Part shown: in pieces, positions 44,559 to 53,686 of the stretch
Numbering within the stretch: the stretch's first letter is position 1
Layout of the letters: each line of letters starts with the position of its first letter
Assembly: GCA_000470535.1 (NCBI GenBank)
Contig: CBRG010000137.1
Coordinates: forward strand, 1 to 64,000
Reading direction: 5' to 3'
DNA length: 64,000 bases
DNA from: Streptomyces sp. AW19M42
GTDB lineage: Bacteria > Actinomycetota > Actinomycetes > Streptomycetales > Streptomycetaceae
Position numbers and translations under genes: made by a program
Notes under the pieces: model-generated
What the model was told of the DNA's origin: nothing
Seen by the model: the letters and a program-made list of their open reading frames with translations, nothing else
Database searches by the model: none

Positions 44559-46607
44559 GTGTCCAAACTGACCGACGTGCCCAAACGGATCCTGATCGGA
44601 CGGGCCCTGCGCAGCGACAAGCTGGGGGAGACACTTCTCCCCAAACGCATTGCCCTGCCCGTCTTCGCATCCGATCCGCTGTCCTCGGTGGCGTACGCAC
44701 CCGGAGAAGTCCTCCTGGTGCTGTCCATCGCTGGCGTGTCGGCGTACCACTTCAGCCCGTGGATCGCGGTCGCCGTCGTGGTCCTGATGTTCACCGTCGT
44801 CGCTTCGTACCGGCAGAACGTGCACGCGTACCCGAGCGGGGGCGGCGACTACGAGGTCGCGACCACCAACCTCGGCCCGAAGGCCGGACTGACCGTGGCC
44901 AGCGCCCTGCTGGTCGACTACGTCCTCACCGTCGCCGTGTCGATCGCCTCCGGGGTGGAGAACCTCGGCTCGGCGATCCCGTTCGTCGTCGAACACAAGA
45001 CGGCCTGTGCCGTCGCGGCCATCGTGCTGCTCACGGTGATGAACCTGCGCGGCGTGAAGGAGTCCGGGAAGCTCTTCGCCATCCCCACGTACCTCTTCGT
45101 GGCCGGCGTCTTCATCATGATCGTGTGGGGTGCCTTCCGCGGACTGGTGCTGGGCGACACCATGCACGCCCCGACCTCCGGTTACACGATCAGGGCCGAA
45201 CACCAGGGCCTGGCGGGCTTCGCCCTCGTCTTCCTGCTGTTGCGGGCGTTCTCCTCCGGCTGCGCCGCCCTCACCGGCGTTGAGGCGATCAGCAACGGCG
45301 TCCCCGCGTTCCGCAAGCCCAAGAGCAAGAACGCCGCCACCACCCTCGCGGCGATGGGCCTGTTGGCCGTCACCATGTTCTGCGGCATCATCGGGCTGGC
45401 CATGGCCACCGATGTGAAGATGGCCGAGAACCCGGCGAAGGACCTGATCAGCAACGGTTCCCCGGTCGGTTCGGGCTTCGTCCAGGACCCGGTGATCTCC
45501 CAGGTCGCGGCCGCCGTGTTCGGTGACGGGACGTTCTTCTTCGTCATCCTCGCCGCGGCCACCGCGCTCGTGCTCTTCCTGGCCGCGAACACCGCGTACA
45601 ACGGCTTCCCGCTGCTCGGCTCGATCCTGGCCCAGGACAGTTACCTGCCCCGCCAGCTGCACACCCGCGGCGACCGGCTCGCCTTCTCCAACGGCATCGT
45701 GCTGCTGGCCGGCGCCGCGATCCTGCTGGTCGTGATCTACGGGGCGGACTCGACCCGGCTGATCCAGCTCTACATCGTCGGCGTGTTCGTCTCCTTCACC
45801 CTCAGCCAGACCGGCATGGTCCGGCACTGGAACCGCCACCTGCGCGCCGAGAGGGACCCGCTCAAGCGCCGCCACATGATCCGCTCCCGCGCGATCAACA
45901 CCTTCGGCGCCTTCTTCACCGGCCTGGTGCTCGTCGTCGTCCTCGCCACCAAGTTCACCCACGGCGCCTGGGTCGCGCTGCTCGGCATGGTGATCTTCTA
46001 CGGCACGATGACCGCGATCCGTAAGCACTACGACCGGGTCGCCGCGGAGATCGCCGCCGACGAGACCCCGTCCGACGAGAGCATCAGGCCCTCCCGGGTC
46101 CACTCGATCGTCCTGGTCTCCAAGCTCCACCGCCCCACCCTGCGCGCGCTCGCCTACGCGAAGCTGATCCGCACGGACCATCTGGAGGCGCTCACCATCA
46201 GCGTCGACCCGACCGAGACGAAGGCGCTCAGGGAGGACTGGGAGCGGCGCGGCATCAACGTACCGCTGAAGATCCTCGACTCCCCGTACCGCGAGGTGAC
46301 CCGTCCGGTCATCGAGTACGTCAAGGGCCTGCGCCGGGAGAGCCCGCGCGACGTCGTGAGCGTCTACATCCCCGAGTACGTCGTCGGCCACTGGTACGAG
46401 CACCTGCTGCACAACCAGAGCGCCCTGCGGCTCAAGGGCCGGCTGCTCTTCACCCCGGGTGTGATGGTCACCTCGGTCCCGTACCAGCTGGAGTCCTCCG
46501 AAGCGGCCAAGAAGCGCGCCCGCAGGCGCGCGGACTGGACCGCCCCGGGCTCGGTGCGCCGCGGCCCGGTGGAGCGCAGGTCCAAGGAGCACACGCACAA
46601 GAGCTGA
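44559..46607 (+). CDS. APC-superfamily permease, KimA-like (probable K+/H+ symporter)
   Basis: A 682-residue transporter with about 12 membrane helices in residues 30-490 and a cytosolic C-terminal domain. The first helices read FASDPLSSVAYAPGEVLL, YRQNVHAYPSGGGDYEVA and LVDYVLTVAVSIASGVENL, closely matching what I recall of B. subtilis KimA (YdaO), a c-di-AMP-inhibited K+ importer. Many automatic annotations call such proteins amino-acid permeases. GTG 44559 lacks a Shine-Dalgarno; TACGAT ends seven bases upstream, so it is probably leaderless. The adjacent RCK genes support a K+ role. Confidence 0.82.
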   Translation: MSKLTDVPKRILIGRALRSDKLGETLLPKRIALPVFASDPLSSVAYAPGEVLLVLSIAGVSAYHFSPWIAVAVVVLMFTVVASYRQNVHAYPSGGGDYEVATTNLGPKAGLTVASALLVDYVLTVAVSIASGVENLGSAIPFVVEHKTACAVAAIVLLTVMNLRGVKESGKLFAIPTYLFVAGVFIMIVWGAFRGLVLGDTMHAPTSGYTIRAEHQGLAGFALVFLLLRAFSSGCAALTGVEAISNGVPAFRKPKSKNAATTLAAMGLLAVTMFCGIIGLAMATDVKMAENPAKDLISNGSPVGSGFVQDPVISQVAAAVFGDGTFFFVILAAATALVLFLAANTAYNGFPLLGSILAQDSYLPRQLHTRGDRLAFSNGIVLLAGAAILLVVIYGADSTRLIQLYIVGVFVSFTLSQTGMVRHWNRHLRAERDPLKRRHMIRSRAINTFGAFFTGLVLVVVLATKFTHGAWVALLGMVIFYGTMTAIRKHYDRVAAEIAADETPSDESIRPSRVHSIVLVSKLHRPTLRALAYAKLIRTDHLEALTISVDPTETKALREDWERRGINVPLKILDSPYREVTRPVIEYVKGLRRESPRDVVSVYIPEYVVGHWYEHLLHNQSALRLKGRLLFTPGVMVTSVPYQLESSEAAKKRARRRADWTAPGSVRRGPVERRSKEHTHKS

Positions 46608-46625
46608 CACCGCGCTCTCCTCGGT

Positions 46626-46682
46626 GGTAAGCGGCCGGACGGCACCCACGTAGACTCGTAGGTTGTTGTCCGGCCGCTTACC
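46626..46682. repeat. 15-bp inverted repeat enclosing the methyltransferase promoter
   Basis: GGTAAGCGGCCGGAC (46626) and its exact complement (46668) are separated by 27 bases that contain TAGACT (46651), a likely -10 box. It may act as terminator for the permease gene or as an operator for the methyltransferase gene. Confidence 0.65.
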
Positions 46683-46713
46683 GTTCCCCCTTGATCTCTG
46701 GAGCCTCCCCCTC

Positions 46714-48072
46714 ATGCAGAACGAATCCACTTCGCCGCAGGCGGGCGAAGCCCAGACCGTGGAATCGCTCGTGGGGCGGGAGTACGAGGTCGAGGTCGGC
46801 CCGGTCGCCCACGGCGGCCACTGCATCGCCCGTACGGCCGAGGGCCAGGTCCTGTTCGTACGCCACACACTCCCCGGCGAGAAGATCATCGCCAAGGTCA
46901 CCGACGGGACGGCCGACTCCCGCTTCCTGCGCGCCGACGCGGTCCAGATCATCGAGGCGTCCAAGGACCGGGTGAAGGCCCCCTGCCCGTTCGCGGGCCC
47001 CGGCAAGTGCGGCGGCTGCGACTGGCAGCACGCCAAGCCCGGCGCCCAGCGACGGCTCAAGGGCGAAGTGATCGCCGAACAGCTCCAGCACCTCGCGGGC
47101 CTCACCCCGGAGGAGGCCGGCTGGGACGGCACCGTCATGCCGGCCGAGGGCGACAAGCTCCCGCCGGGTGAGGTACCGGCCTGGCGTACCCGGGTCCAGT
47201 ACGCCATCGACGAGGACGGCCGGGTCGGCCTGCGCAAGCACCGCTCGCACGACATCGAGATCATCGACCAGTGCCTGATCGCCGCTCCCGGCGTCTCCGA
47301 GCTCGGCATCGAGAAGCAGGACTGGCCCCAGATGGCCACGGTGGAGGCCATCGCCGCCACCGGCTCCAACGACCGCCAGGTCATCCTGACCCCCCGCACG
47401 GGCGGCCGCCTCCCGCTGGTCGAACTCGACAAGCCGGTCTCGGTCCTGCGCGTCGACGAGCACGACGGCGGCGTCCACCGCGTCCACGGCCGGGGCTTCG
47501 TCCGCGAACGCGCCGACGACCGCACCTACCGCGTGGGCTCCGGCGGCTTCTGGCAGGTCCACCCGCAGGCCGCGTACACCCTGGTCAAGGCCGTCATGCA
47601 GGGCCTCATGCCGCGCAAGGGCGAAATGGCCCTCGACCTGTACTGCGGCGTCGGCCTCTTCGCCGGCTCCCTCGCGGAACGCCTCGGCGACAAGGGCGCG
47701 GTCCTCGGCATCGAGTCCGGCAAGCGCGCGGTGGAGGACGCCCGCCACAACCTCAAGGACCTGGAGCGGGTCCGCATCGAGCACGGCAAGGTCGACCAGA
47801 TCCTGCCCCGCACCGGCATCACGGAGGCCGACCTCATCGTCCTCGACCCGCCCCGCGCGGGGGCCGGCAAGCAGACGGTAAAGCGCCTCGCCGCCCTCGG
47901 CGCCCGCCGCATCGCGTACGTGGCGTGCGACCCGGCGGCGCTGGCGCGCGACCTGGCGTACTTCAGCGAGGGCGGCTACAGGGTGCGGACGCTGCGGGCG
48001 TTCGACCTGTTTCCGATGACGCACCATGTGGAGTGCGTGGCGATTCTGGAGCCGGTGAAGAAGGACGACTGA
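46714..48072 (+). CDS. TrmA/RumA-type RNA (uracil-5-)-methyltransferase with TRAM domain
   Basis: A 452-residue SAM-dependent enzyme. An N-terminal TRAM RNA-binding domain is followed by a Cys-rich CPFAGPGKCGGCDWQH, which binds [4Fe-4S] in RlmD relatives. The SAM domain has DLYCGVGLFAGSLA, the proline motif LDPPRAG and nucleophile Cys405 in VACDPAALARDL. It makes 5-methyluridine in tRNA or 23S rRNA; which one is unknown (Rv2689c is the M. tuberculosis counterpart). Its final 59 bases are duplicated at 59443, marking it as the integration site of the element that follows. The gene itself is intact. Confidence 0.92.
   Translation: MQNESTSPQAGEAQTVESLVGREYEVEVGPVAHGGHCIARTAEGQVLFVRHTLPGEKIIAKVTDGTADSRFLRADAVQIIEASKDRVKAPCPFAGPGKCGGCDWQHAKPGAQRRLKGEVIAEQLQHLAGLTPEEAGWDGTVMPAEGDKLPPGEVPAWRTRVQYAIDEDGRVGLRKHRSHDIEIIDQCLIAAPGVSELGIEKQDWPQMATVEAIAATGSNDRQVILTPRTGGRLPLVELDKPVSVLRVDEHDGGVHRVHGRGFVRERADDRTYRVGSGGFWQVHPQAAYTLVKAVMQGLMPRKGEMALDLYCGVGLFAGSLAERLGDKGAVLGIESGKRAVEDARHNLKDLERVRIEHGKVDQILPRTGITEADLIVLDPPRAGAGKQTVKRLAALGARRIAYVACDPAALARDLAYFSEGGYRVRTLRAFDLFPMTHHVECVAILEPVKKDD
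48014..48072 (+). repeat. attL-like direct repeat: 3' end of the methyltransferase gene
   Basis: These 59 bases recur at 59443-59501 with only two mismatches, both at wobble positions of His codons. The last 45 bases are identical up to and including the stop codon. Integration that rebuilds the 3' end of a host gene is the usual outcome of tyrosine integrases. Confidence 0.88.
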
Positions 48073-48220
48073 CCTGCGGTTTTCTGGTGTGGCCGGTGTT
48101 TGATGGATTATGCCGACCTGTTTTCGGTTGGGCATGATGTGGGGAATGCCATCGGACTGCCGAATGCTTCTGACCTGCGGTCACTGCCCCGATCTTCGCG
48201 GGGCAGGGAGAGATCATTTC

Positions 48221-48249
48221 GACGCTCATCTGACGCTAATTCTGACGGG
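48221..48249. repeat. GACGCT-N5-GACGCT repeat, left arm (possible integrase arm site)
   Basis: GACGCT at 48221 and 48232 (11-base phasing), with a related GACGGG at 48244. The same arrangement occurs at 59342 and 59561 next to the right att copy. Confidence 0.6.
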
Positions 48250-48394
48250 GCGTCATGTGTGTCCGGTAGTGCTCGTGGTCGCTTGGGATCGGTGGTGCCG
48301 GGTCTCGAACTCTTCGAGTGGAGGTCCACTGGACGGCGAGGCGTTCGACCTGGTCAGCGTCTCGCCCGGCTCGGCCTTGAGGAGCCGACGGAGG

Positions 48395-48600
48395 CGGTCG
48401 CGCAGTGTCCAGCAGCCGATCCTCGCAGGGGATGGAAACGTATTGCGGGCCGCAGTGCTGTGATGAATCAGTCCCGAGCCCTGCTTGATTCCCCGCCGGC
48501 GCAAGGCGGTCTTCAGTGCGTCGAGCGGGGATCTGTGCGCATGCGAGTGGCGAGCTGCCATCCGGCGGTACGGACTCGGGGGCCTGGCGACGACGCTCGC
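48395..48600 (-). pseudogene. IS3-family transposase (orfB, DDE domain) remnant
   Basis: Read on the minus strand, three frames give successive pieces of an IS3 integrase core: GWQLATRMRTD, SPLDALKTALRRRGIKQGSG then LIHHS, and CGPQYVSIPCEDRLLD. They join into the family consensus DAL..AL..R....GLIHHSD.G.QYVSI if one base is restored after HHS. At least two frameshifts and missing ends mean it is dead. The rest of 48073-48756 shows no gene. Confidence 0.65.
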
Positions 48601-48756
48601 AAATCCGCCTTTGGCTCTGTGCATGCGGCACACGGGTCTGCCAGGCTAGACCGCACCGTGAGCCCCACTCCGTCCGTTGTCCGTAACACCGCTGGATATT
48701 GGTGCGAGCGGCGTGCCGCGAGCAGCCCAACCGTGGCCCTGGACCAGAGGCGACGG

Positions 48757-50661
48757 CTATCCGGCCGATGTGACGTACAACCGTTTCGGCTCCGCCAGAA
48801 CGGCACGTGCGCCGTCGAAGTCGGCGAGTCTCGCGGCCACCGTGGCGGTGGCCAGCCGCAGGGGGAGCGCTGCCGAGAACTTCAGCCCGTGGACTGCGCG
48901 CGGGTCGACGTCCGGAAGGACCATCGCCGGAGCTGCCTCGGCGGCCTCGAGCGCGGAGCGCCACATGACGTGTGACAGATCCTCCCGTAGCCGCAGATAG
49001 CAGTCTGTCGGGCGCTGAACCGGATCGGCGATCGATGACAAGGTCGCGCCCAGCGTCGCGTTGGCGCGGTATCCGGCCCACGTCCACCAACGAACGTCGT
49101 TACCCTTCCGGGCCACAAGCGTCCCAGCGGGATGAACGATGTGTGGCCCCTCAGTTTCACGCCACTCTTGAAGACAGACGTCGGCCCGCCGGGTGAGCGA
49201 GACGACCGGGTCGGCTCCGAGAAGTACTTCTCGCATGGCACGGGTCAGTGCATGGGAGAGCCTCATGAATGTCCCGCTCGACCATTTGGCGATCCCTCCG
49301 CCGTCGACCGGTTCGACGAAGACCCGCTTTCGCCCCCAGTCGATGAAGGTCACCTGCCAGCTGCGGCCGGCCAGCAGCAGCCTCCGTGGGCCCGGCCGTT
49401 CTTCGGTGAGCACGGAGGGGTCCATCTGGCCGATCTCGGTGCGCCCGGACAGGACGGTGAACTGCGGCGGCGCGGTGAACGACGCGGTCAGCTCGATGAA
49501 GTGCCGTCGACCGAAACGGCGTTCGGCCTCGGGTCCGATGAACAGCATGCCCCCGTCGGTGTCGAGGAAGCCCTCGTCCGTCAGATGGCGCAGGATCGGA
49601 GCGGCCGAGCGGTCGAAGGGAGCGAGGCCGTTCCACTGTTCGGGCCAGAGCTGGTCACCCAGTTTGTGTTCCTGAAGTGTGGCGGCCAGCAGCTGCTGAG
49701 CCACGAGGTGGCGTGGCTCGGGTGGTGCCACAACGGGTTCGACCCATCCGCGCCCCCAGAGCAGGAGTAGCCCCGCGGCCTGCAGGAGCGTGTCCTTGCG
49801 GGTGGCCAGGAAGAGACAATTGCGCTGGGTACCAGCCCGGCGTCCGGTGCGGCCGATGCGCTGGAGGAACGAGGCGACGGTGCTCGGGGAGTCGATCTGG
49901 ATGACCCTGTCCAGGTCGCCGACGTCGATGCCCAGTTCCAAGGTGGACGTGGACACGATGACGCAGTCCCGTGCCTCGGCGAACGCCTGCTCCGACCTGG
50001 CTCGCTCGTCGGCCGAGAGCGAGGCGTGCGACAGGAACACCGTGACCTCACGCTCCCGCAGCGCTGCCCCCAGCTCCTCCACCTGCCGCCTGGAGTCGCA
50101 GAACACGAGCCGTTTCTCGCCCCTGTGCAGGGCCGCGATCACCTTGGCGGCGTTGTCGAGGGAACCCACGTAGTCGAGCTCCACGTCTCCCGGTGGGGGC
50201 ACTACGACCGGCATGCCGACGGGCTGACCAGAGGTGGTGGCGGGTGCTTTGGGGAGATCCGGAGCCACCACCCGGCCGGGGCGCTTACCCGCACCCGATC
50301 CCTGTAGCCAGGTGAGCAGTTGGTGGGGATTGCCGACGGTCGCGGACAGTCCGATCCGCTGGATGGGCTGCCCCGCGACTCGCTCCAGGCGTTCGAGCAC
50401 GGCCAGGAGATGCCAGCCTCGGTCGTCGCCGGCGAAAGCGTGCACCTCGTCCACGACGACGGCCCGAACGCCTCCCAGCAGGCGAGCGTGATCGGTCTTC
50501 ACGCCGATGAGCATGGCCTCCAGGGACTCCGGCGTGGTCAGCAGGATGTCGGGCCTCTCGGTGCGGATGCGTCTGCGCTGGGACTCCTTGGTGTCGCCGT
50601 GCCAGAGGGCGGCGGTGCGCCCGAGCCACTGCGCGTTACCCGGCTCGCCGGGAAGGATCAT
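48757..50661 (-). pseudogene. Lhr-like DEAD/DEAH helicase, 5'-truncated
   Basis: A 634-residue open frame from ATG 50661. It matches an SF2 helicase from just after motif Ia: LLTTPESLEAML, DEVHAF (motif II), GLSATVGN (III), then VSTSTLELGIDVGD (V) and QRIGRTGRR (VI), followed by a long Lhr-type C-terminal part. The Walker A (motif I) segment, which should lie about 80-120 residues upstream, is absent. Upstream bases belong to the Wadjet promoter region. Without Walker A it cannot hydrolyse ATP. It was probably cut when the Wadjet operon joined; it could still be translated. Confidence 0.78.
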
Positions 50662-50866
50662 GGTCTCTTCCGCCGCAGTTGAGGGTCTGGATCTCGATCT
50701 TGGACGGGCCGTACGGTCCCGTGATCCGCTCATCCGCAATGTCCGGATCCTCGTCGGGCTGCTCCAGCTCGACATCGGTGACATCCTGATCCGGTCAAAC
50801 GGGTTGAATCGGCCGGGTATTTCGGTCTCTTTCCGTGGTAGCCGCACTTCAGGGACAATGGCGGCG

Positions 50867-52459
50867 ATGACTGTCACCGTCCCCAGAGCTTCCCCCGGCC
50901 CGCTTCATGAGCCGTCCGGCTTCGGCCCCTTTGCTCACCTCACCGTGCCGAACACCCCGCTCTACCGCCAGGTGATGCGGGCGTTCCTGACGGCCAAGGA
51001 ACGGTTCGCGGTCCACCTGCGGCCCGAGGACGTGCACACCGCACTGCCGGCGGACATCCGCCCCGCCGAGCTGGACGCCGTCGTCGGCGCGCTCGACAAG
51101 CTCGTCGGCTGGGGCAATCTGCGGGCGGATCCCGACACCGCCCGGGTGACCGCGGTCGAGGACTTCTACCGGAAGCGGTTCATCTACCAGCTCACACGGG
51201 AGGGGGAGGCGGCTGAGGAGGCGCTGTCCGCCTATGACGAGGCGCTCGGGCGGCGCGGCGCCCTCCAGGCCGTGGCCCTGCACGACATCGTCACCCAGCT
51301 TCGCGCCCTTCTCGTCCTGGCTGCCGAGGAGGAGCCGGATCCTGCCAAAACGCATCTGGCGCTCGACGCGCTGGCCAGCCGATTCGCCGCGCTCGCCGAC
51401 AACGCCCGGGCCTTCATGGGATCGCTCCAGCAGACCATCGACCTGCACGATGTCGAAGAGGCGGTCTTCCTCGCGTACAAGGACCGGCTCATCCAGTACC
51501 TGGAGCGGTTCATCCAGGACCTGATCACGCTGGGCGGACGGATCGCGCGGCTGATCCTGGAGCTGGAAGAGGACGGGAGGGTGGAGCCCCTGCTCCGGGC
51601 AGCCGCCGGGCGGGAGGCCGTCGACGCCTCGCCGGAGGATGCCGCGAACGCGGAGCGGGAGATGTACGAGCGGTGGGCCGCCCGCTGGTCAGGGCTCGGC
51701 GCGTGGTTCATCAGCCGGGACGGGCGCGAGTCGCAGGCCAGACTCCTGCGCGGCCGGGCACTCGGCGCGATTCCCCAGCTTCTCGCCGTCGTACGAGCGC
51801 TGAACGAGCGCCGGGCCGGCCGCTCCGACCGCTCGGCCGACTTCCGTACACTGGCGCGCTGGTTTGCCGAAGCACCCGACGACGACGCCCGGCACCGGCT
51901 GTGGCGGGCCGCCTTCGGCCTCTATCCGGCCCGGCACCTCACCGTCGACGCCGACACCCTCGCCGCCCGGGCGGCACGGCCCGTCCCGGCTGCCACTCCG
52001 TGGGCCGGGGCCGAGCCGTTGCGTATCAGCCCACAGCTGCGGCGCACCGGCAGCTACGAGCGGCGTGGCAAGCCCCGCAAGGTCGAGGACCGGGAGGAGC
52101 TGCGGCGCTCGCTCGCCGAGACCGCCGCCAAGCAGGCCGCCGAGACGGCCGCCGCCCGCGCCCGGCTCGTCACCGAAGGCGTCACGCGTCTGTCCGCCCT
52201 CGGCGACCTCGACCCGGACTCCTTCGGGCTGTTCCTCCAGTTGCTCGGGGACGCCCTGGCCACATGGCGGCCCGGTATGCGGCACACCACCGCCACCAGC
52301 AACGACGGTTCCATGGAGATCAGACTCACCGCACTCGCCGACGGTACGACCGCCGAGGTCCGCACCCCCGGCGGAGTCTTCAGCGGCCCGGACCACCTCA
52401 TCGAAATCCTCGACCTGACGGACGGAGACCGTCCGACGGACGGAGAACCCCGACGATGA
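50867..52459 (+). CDS. jetA: JetA of type III Wadjet (TIGR02677/DUF2397), kleisin-like subunit
   Basis: A 530-residue protein of the DUF2397 family, first gene of a four-gene anti-plasmid operon. It is mostly helical, with winged-helix-like N-terminal segments (FAHLTVPNTPLYRQVMRAFL) and long helices around residues 130-250, as expected of a MukF-like kleisin linking the SMC JetC heads. GACAAT at 50854-50859 lies seven bases before ATG 50867, suggesting leaderless transcription; ATG 50858 is an alternative start. The stop overlaps the jetB start (ATGA). It is intact. Confidence 0.87.
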   Translation: MTVTVPRASPGPLHEPSGFGPFAHLTVPNTPLYRQVMRAFLTAKERFAVHLRPEDVHTALPADIRPAELDAVVGALDKLVGWGNLRADPDTARVTAVEDFYRKRFIYQLTREGEAAEEALSAYDEALGRRGALQAVALHDIVTQLRALLVLAAEEEPDPAKTHLALDALASRFAALADNARAFMGSLQQTIDLHDVEEAVFLAYKDRLIQYLERFIQDLITLGGRIARLILELEEDGRVEPLLRAAAGREAVDASPEDAANAEREMYERWAARWSGLGAWFISRDGRESQARLLRGRALGAIPQLLAVVRALNERRAGRSDRSADFRTLARWFAEAPDDDARHRLWRAAFGLYPARHLTVDADTLAARAARPVPAATPWAGAEPLRISPQLRRTGSYERRGKPRKVEDREELRRSLAETAAKQAAETAAARARLVTEGVTRLSALGDLDPDSFGLFLQLLGDALATWRPGMRHTTATSNDGSMEIRLTALADGTTAEVRTPGGVFSGPDHLIEILDLTDGDRPTDGEPRR

Positions 52460-53686
52460 CCACACCACTCGCCGAAGTCCTGGACGGCCAGCACGCCACC
52501 GAGCTACGCAAGGCCGCCCGCGCCCTGCTCAAGCAGCCGCTTCTGCTCGCGCGCGGCCGGTACGCCGACGAGTTCCGCCTCGCCCGCCGGCACGCCTCGG
52601 AGCTACGGGAGTGGTTCGACCGCAACACCGGCTGGGCGCTCCAGGTGGATACCGAAGCCGCCCGGTTGCGCAAGAGTCCCGGTGTCCTCACCGACCCCAC
52701 CCACCCCGCACGGGACACCCCGGGGTGCGGCCCCCTTCACCCGCCGCCGCTACGTCCTGCTCTGTCTCGCGCTCGCCTCACTCGAACGCGGCGAGGCCCA
52801 GATCGCCCTCGGGCGCCTCGCCGACCAGATCGTCCTCGACGCCGCCGATCCCCGACTCGCCGCGACGGGGATCGAGTTCGCCCTGGAACGCCGCGACGAG
52901 CGCCTCGATCTCGCCGCCGTCGTACGGCTGCTGCTCGACCTCGGCGTGCTGCGGCGGGTCGCGGGCGAGGAAGAGGCTTACGTCAGCGGGGCGGGCGACG
53001 TCCTGTACGACGTCGAACGCCGCGTCCTCGCCGGGCTCCTGGCCTCCCGCCGCGGCCCCTCCACCGTCCACGCCGAAGCCTTTGACGACCGGCTCGCCGA
53101 ACTCGTCGCCGAAACCGCCCTGGACAGCGACGAGCTGCGCTTCCGCGCCATGCGCCGCTCGCTCACCCGCAGGCTCCTCGACGATCCGGTGCTCTACTAC
53201 GACGATCTGGGCGACGCCGAACTCGGCTACCTCACCCGGCAACGCGGCTTCCTCACTGCCCGGATCACCGAACTGACCGGACTGGTCGCCGAGGTGCGGG
53301 CCGAGGGGATCGCCATGGTCGACCCCGAAGACCACCTCACCGACCTCCGCATGCCCGAACAGGGCACCTACGGCCACATCACCCTGCTGCTCGCCGAGCA
53401 CCTGGCCGCCGCCGACGGCCCCGTCGATCTCAGCGAGCTCGCCCTCCGAGTCCGCGAACTCGCCTCCCAGCACGGCGGATTCTGGTCGAAGTCCGCCCGG
53501 GAGCCAGGCACGGAGACCGAGCTCGTCGAACAGGCCGTCGCCCGGCTGGCCGCGCTCGGCCTGGTCTCCCGTACTCCGTACACGGTCGTGGTGAGACCCG
53601 CCCTCGCCAGGTACGCGGTCGGCGAGACCGTCATCCGCGAACCCGGCTCCGCCCCCGTGCCTCCGCAGCGAAAGGCCACCTCGTGA
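52456..53686 (+). pseudogene. jetB: JetB of type III Wadjet (TIGR02678/DUF2398), interrupted by a +1 frameshift
   Basis: ATG 52456 overlaps the jetA stop. The first 88 codons (MTTPLAEVLDGQHATELRKA to PTHPARDTPG) match the DUF2398 N-terminus; the rest (APFTRRRYVLLCLALASLER onward) is in the next frame to TGA 53684-53686. Removing one base from CCCCGGGG at 52718-52725 restores DTPGAAPFTRRRY and a 409-residue protein of normal length. JetB is the MukE-like (KITE) subunit. The extra base is either a real mutation, phase variation or slippage in the homopolymer, or a sequencing error. No other damage is seen in it. Confidence 0.85.

Noticed and set aside
48420..48440. CRISPR-like GGGGATGGAAAC
   Set aside because: Only one copy exists, with no repeats or spacers. 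It is better explained as part of the IS3 transposase remnant.
48100..48975. 291-codon plus-strand frame after the methyltransferase gene
   Set aside because: No ribosome-binding site or recognisable domain. It runs across IS3 debris on the other strand and into the helicase gene.
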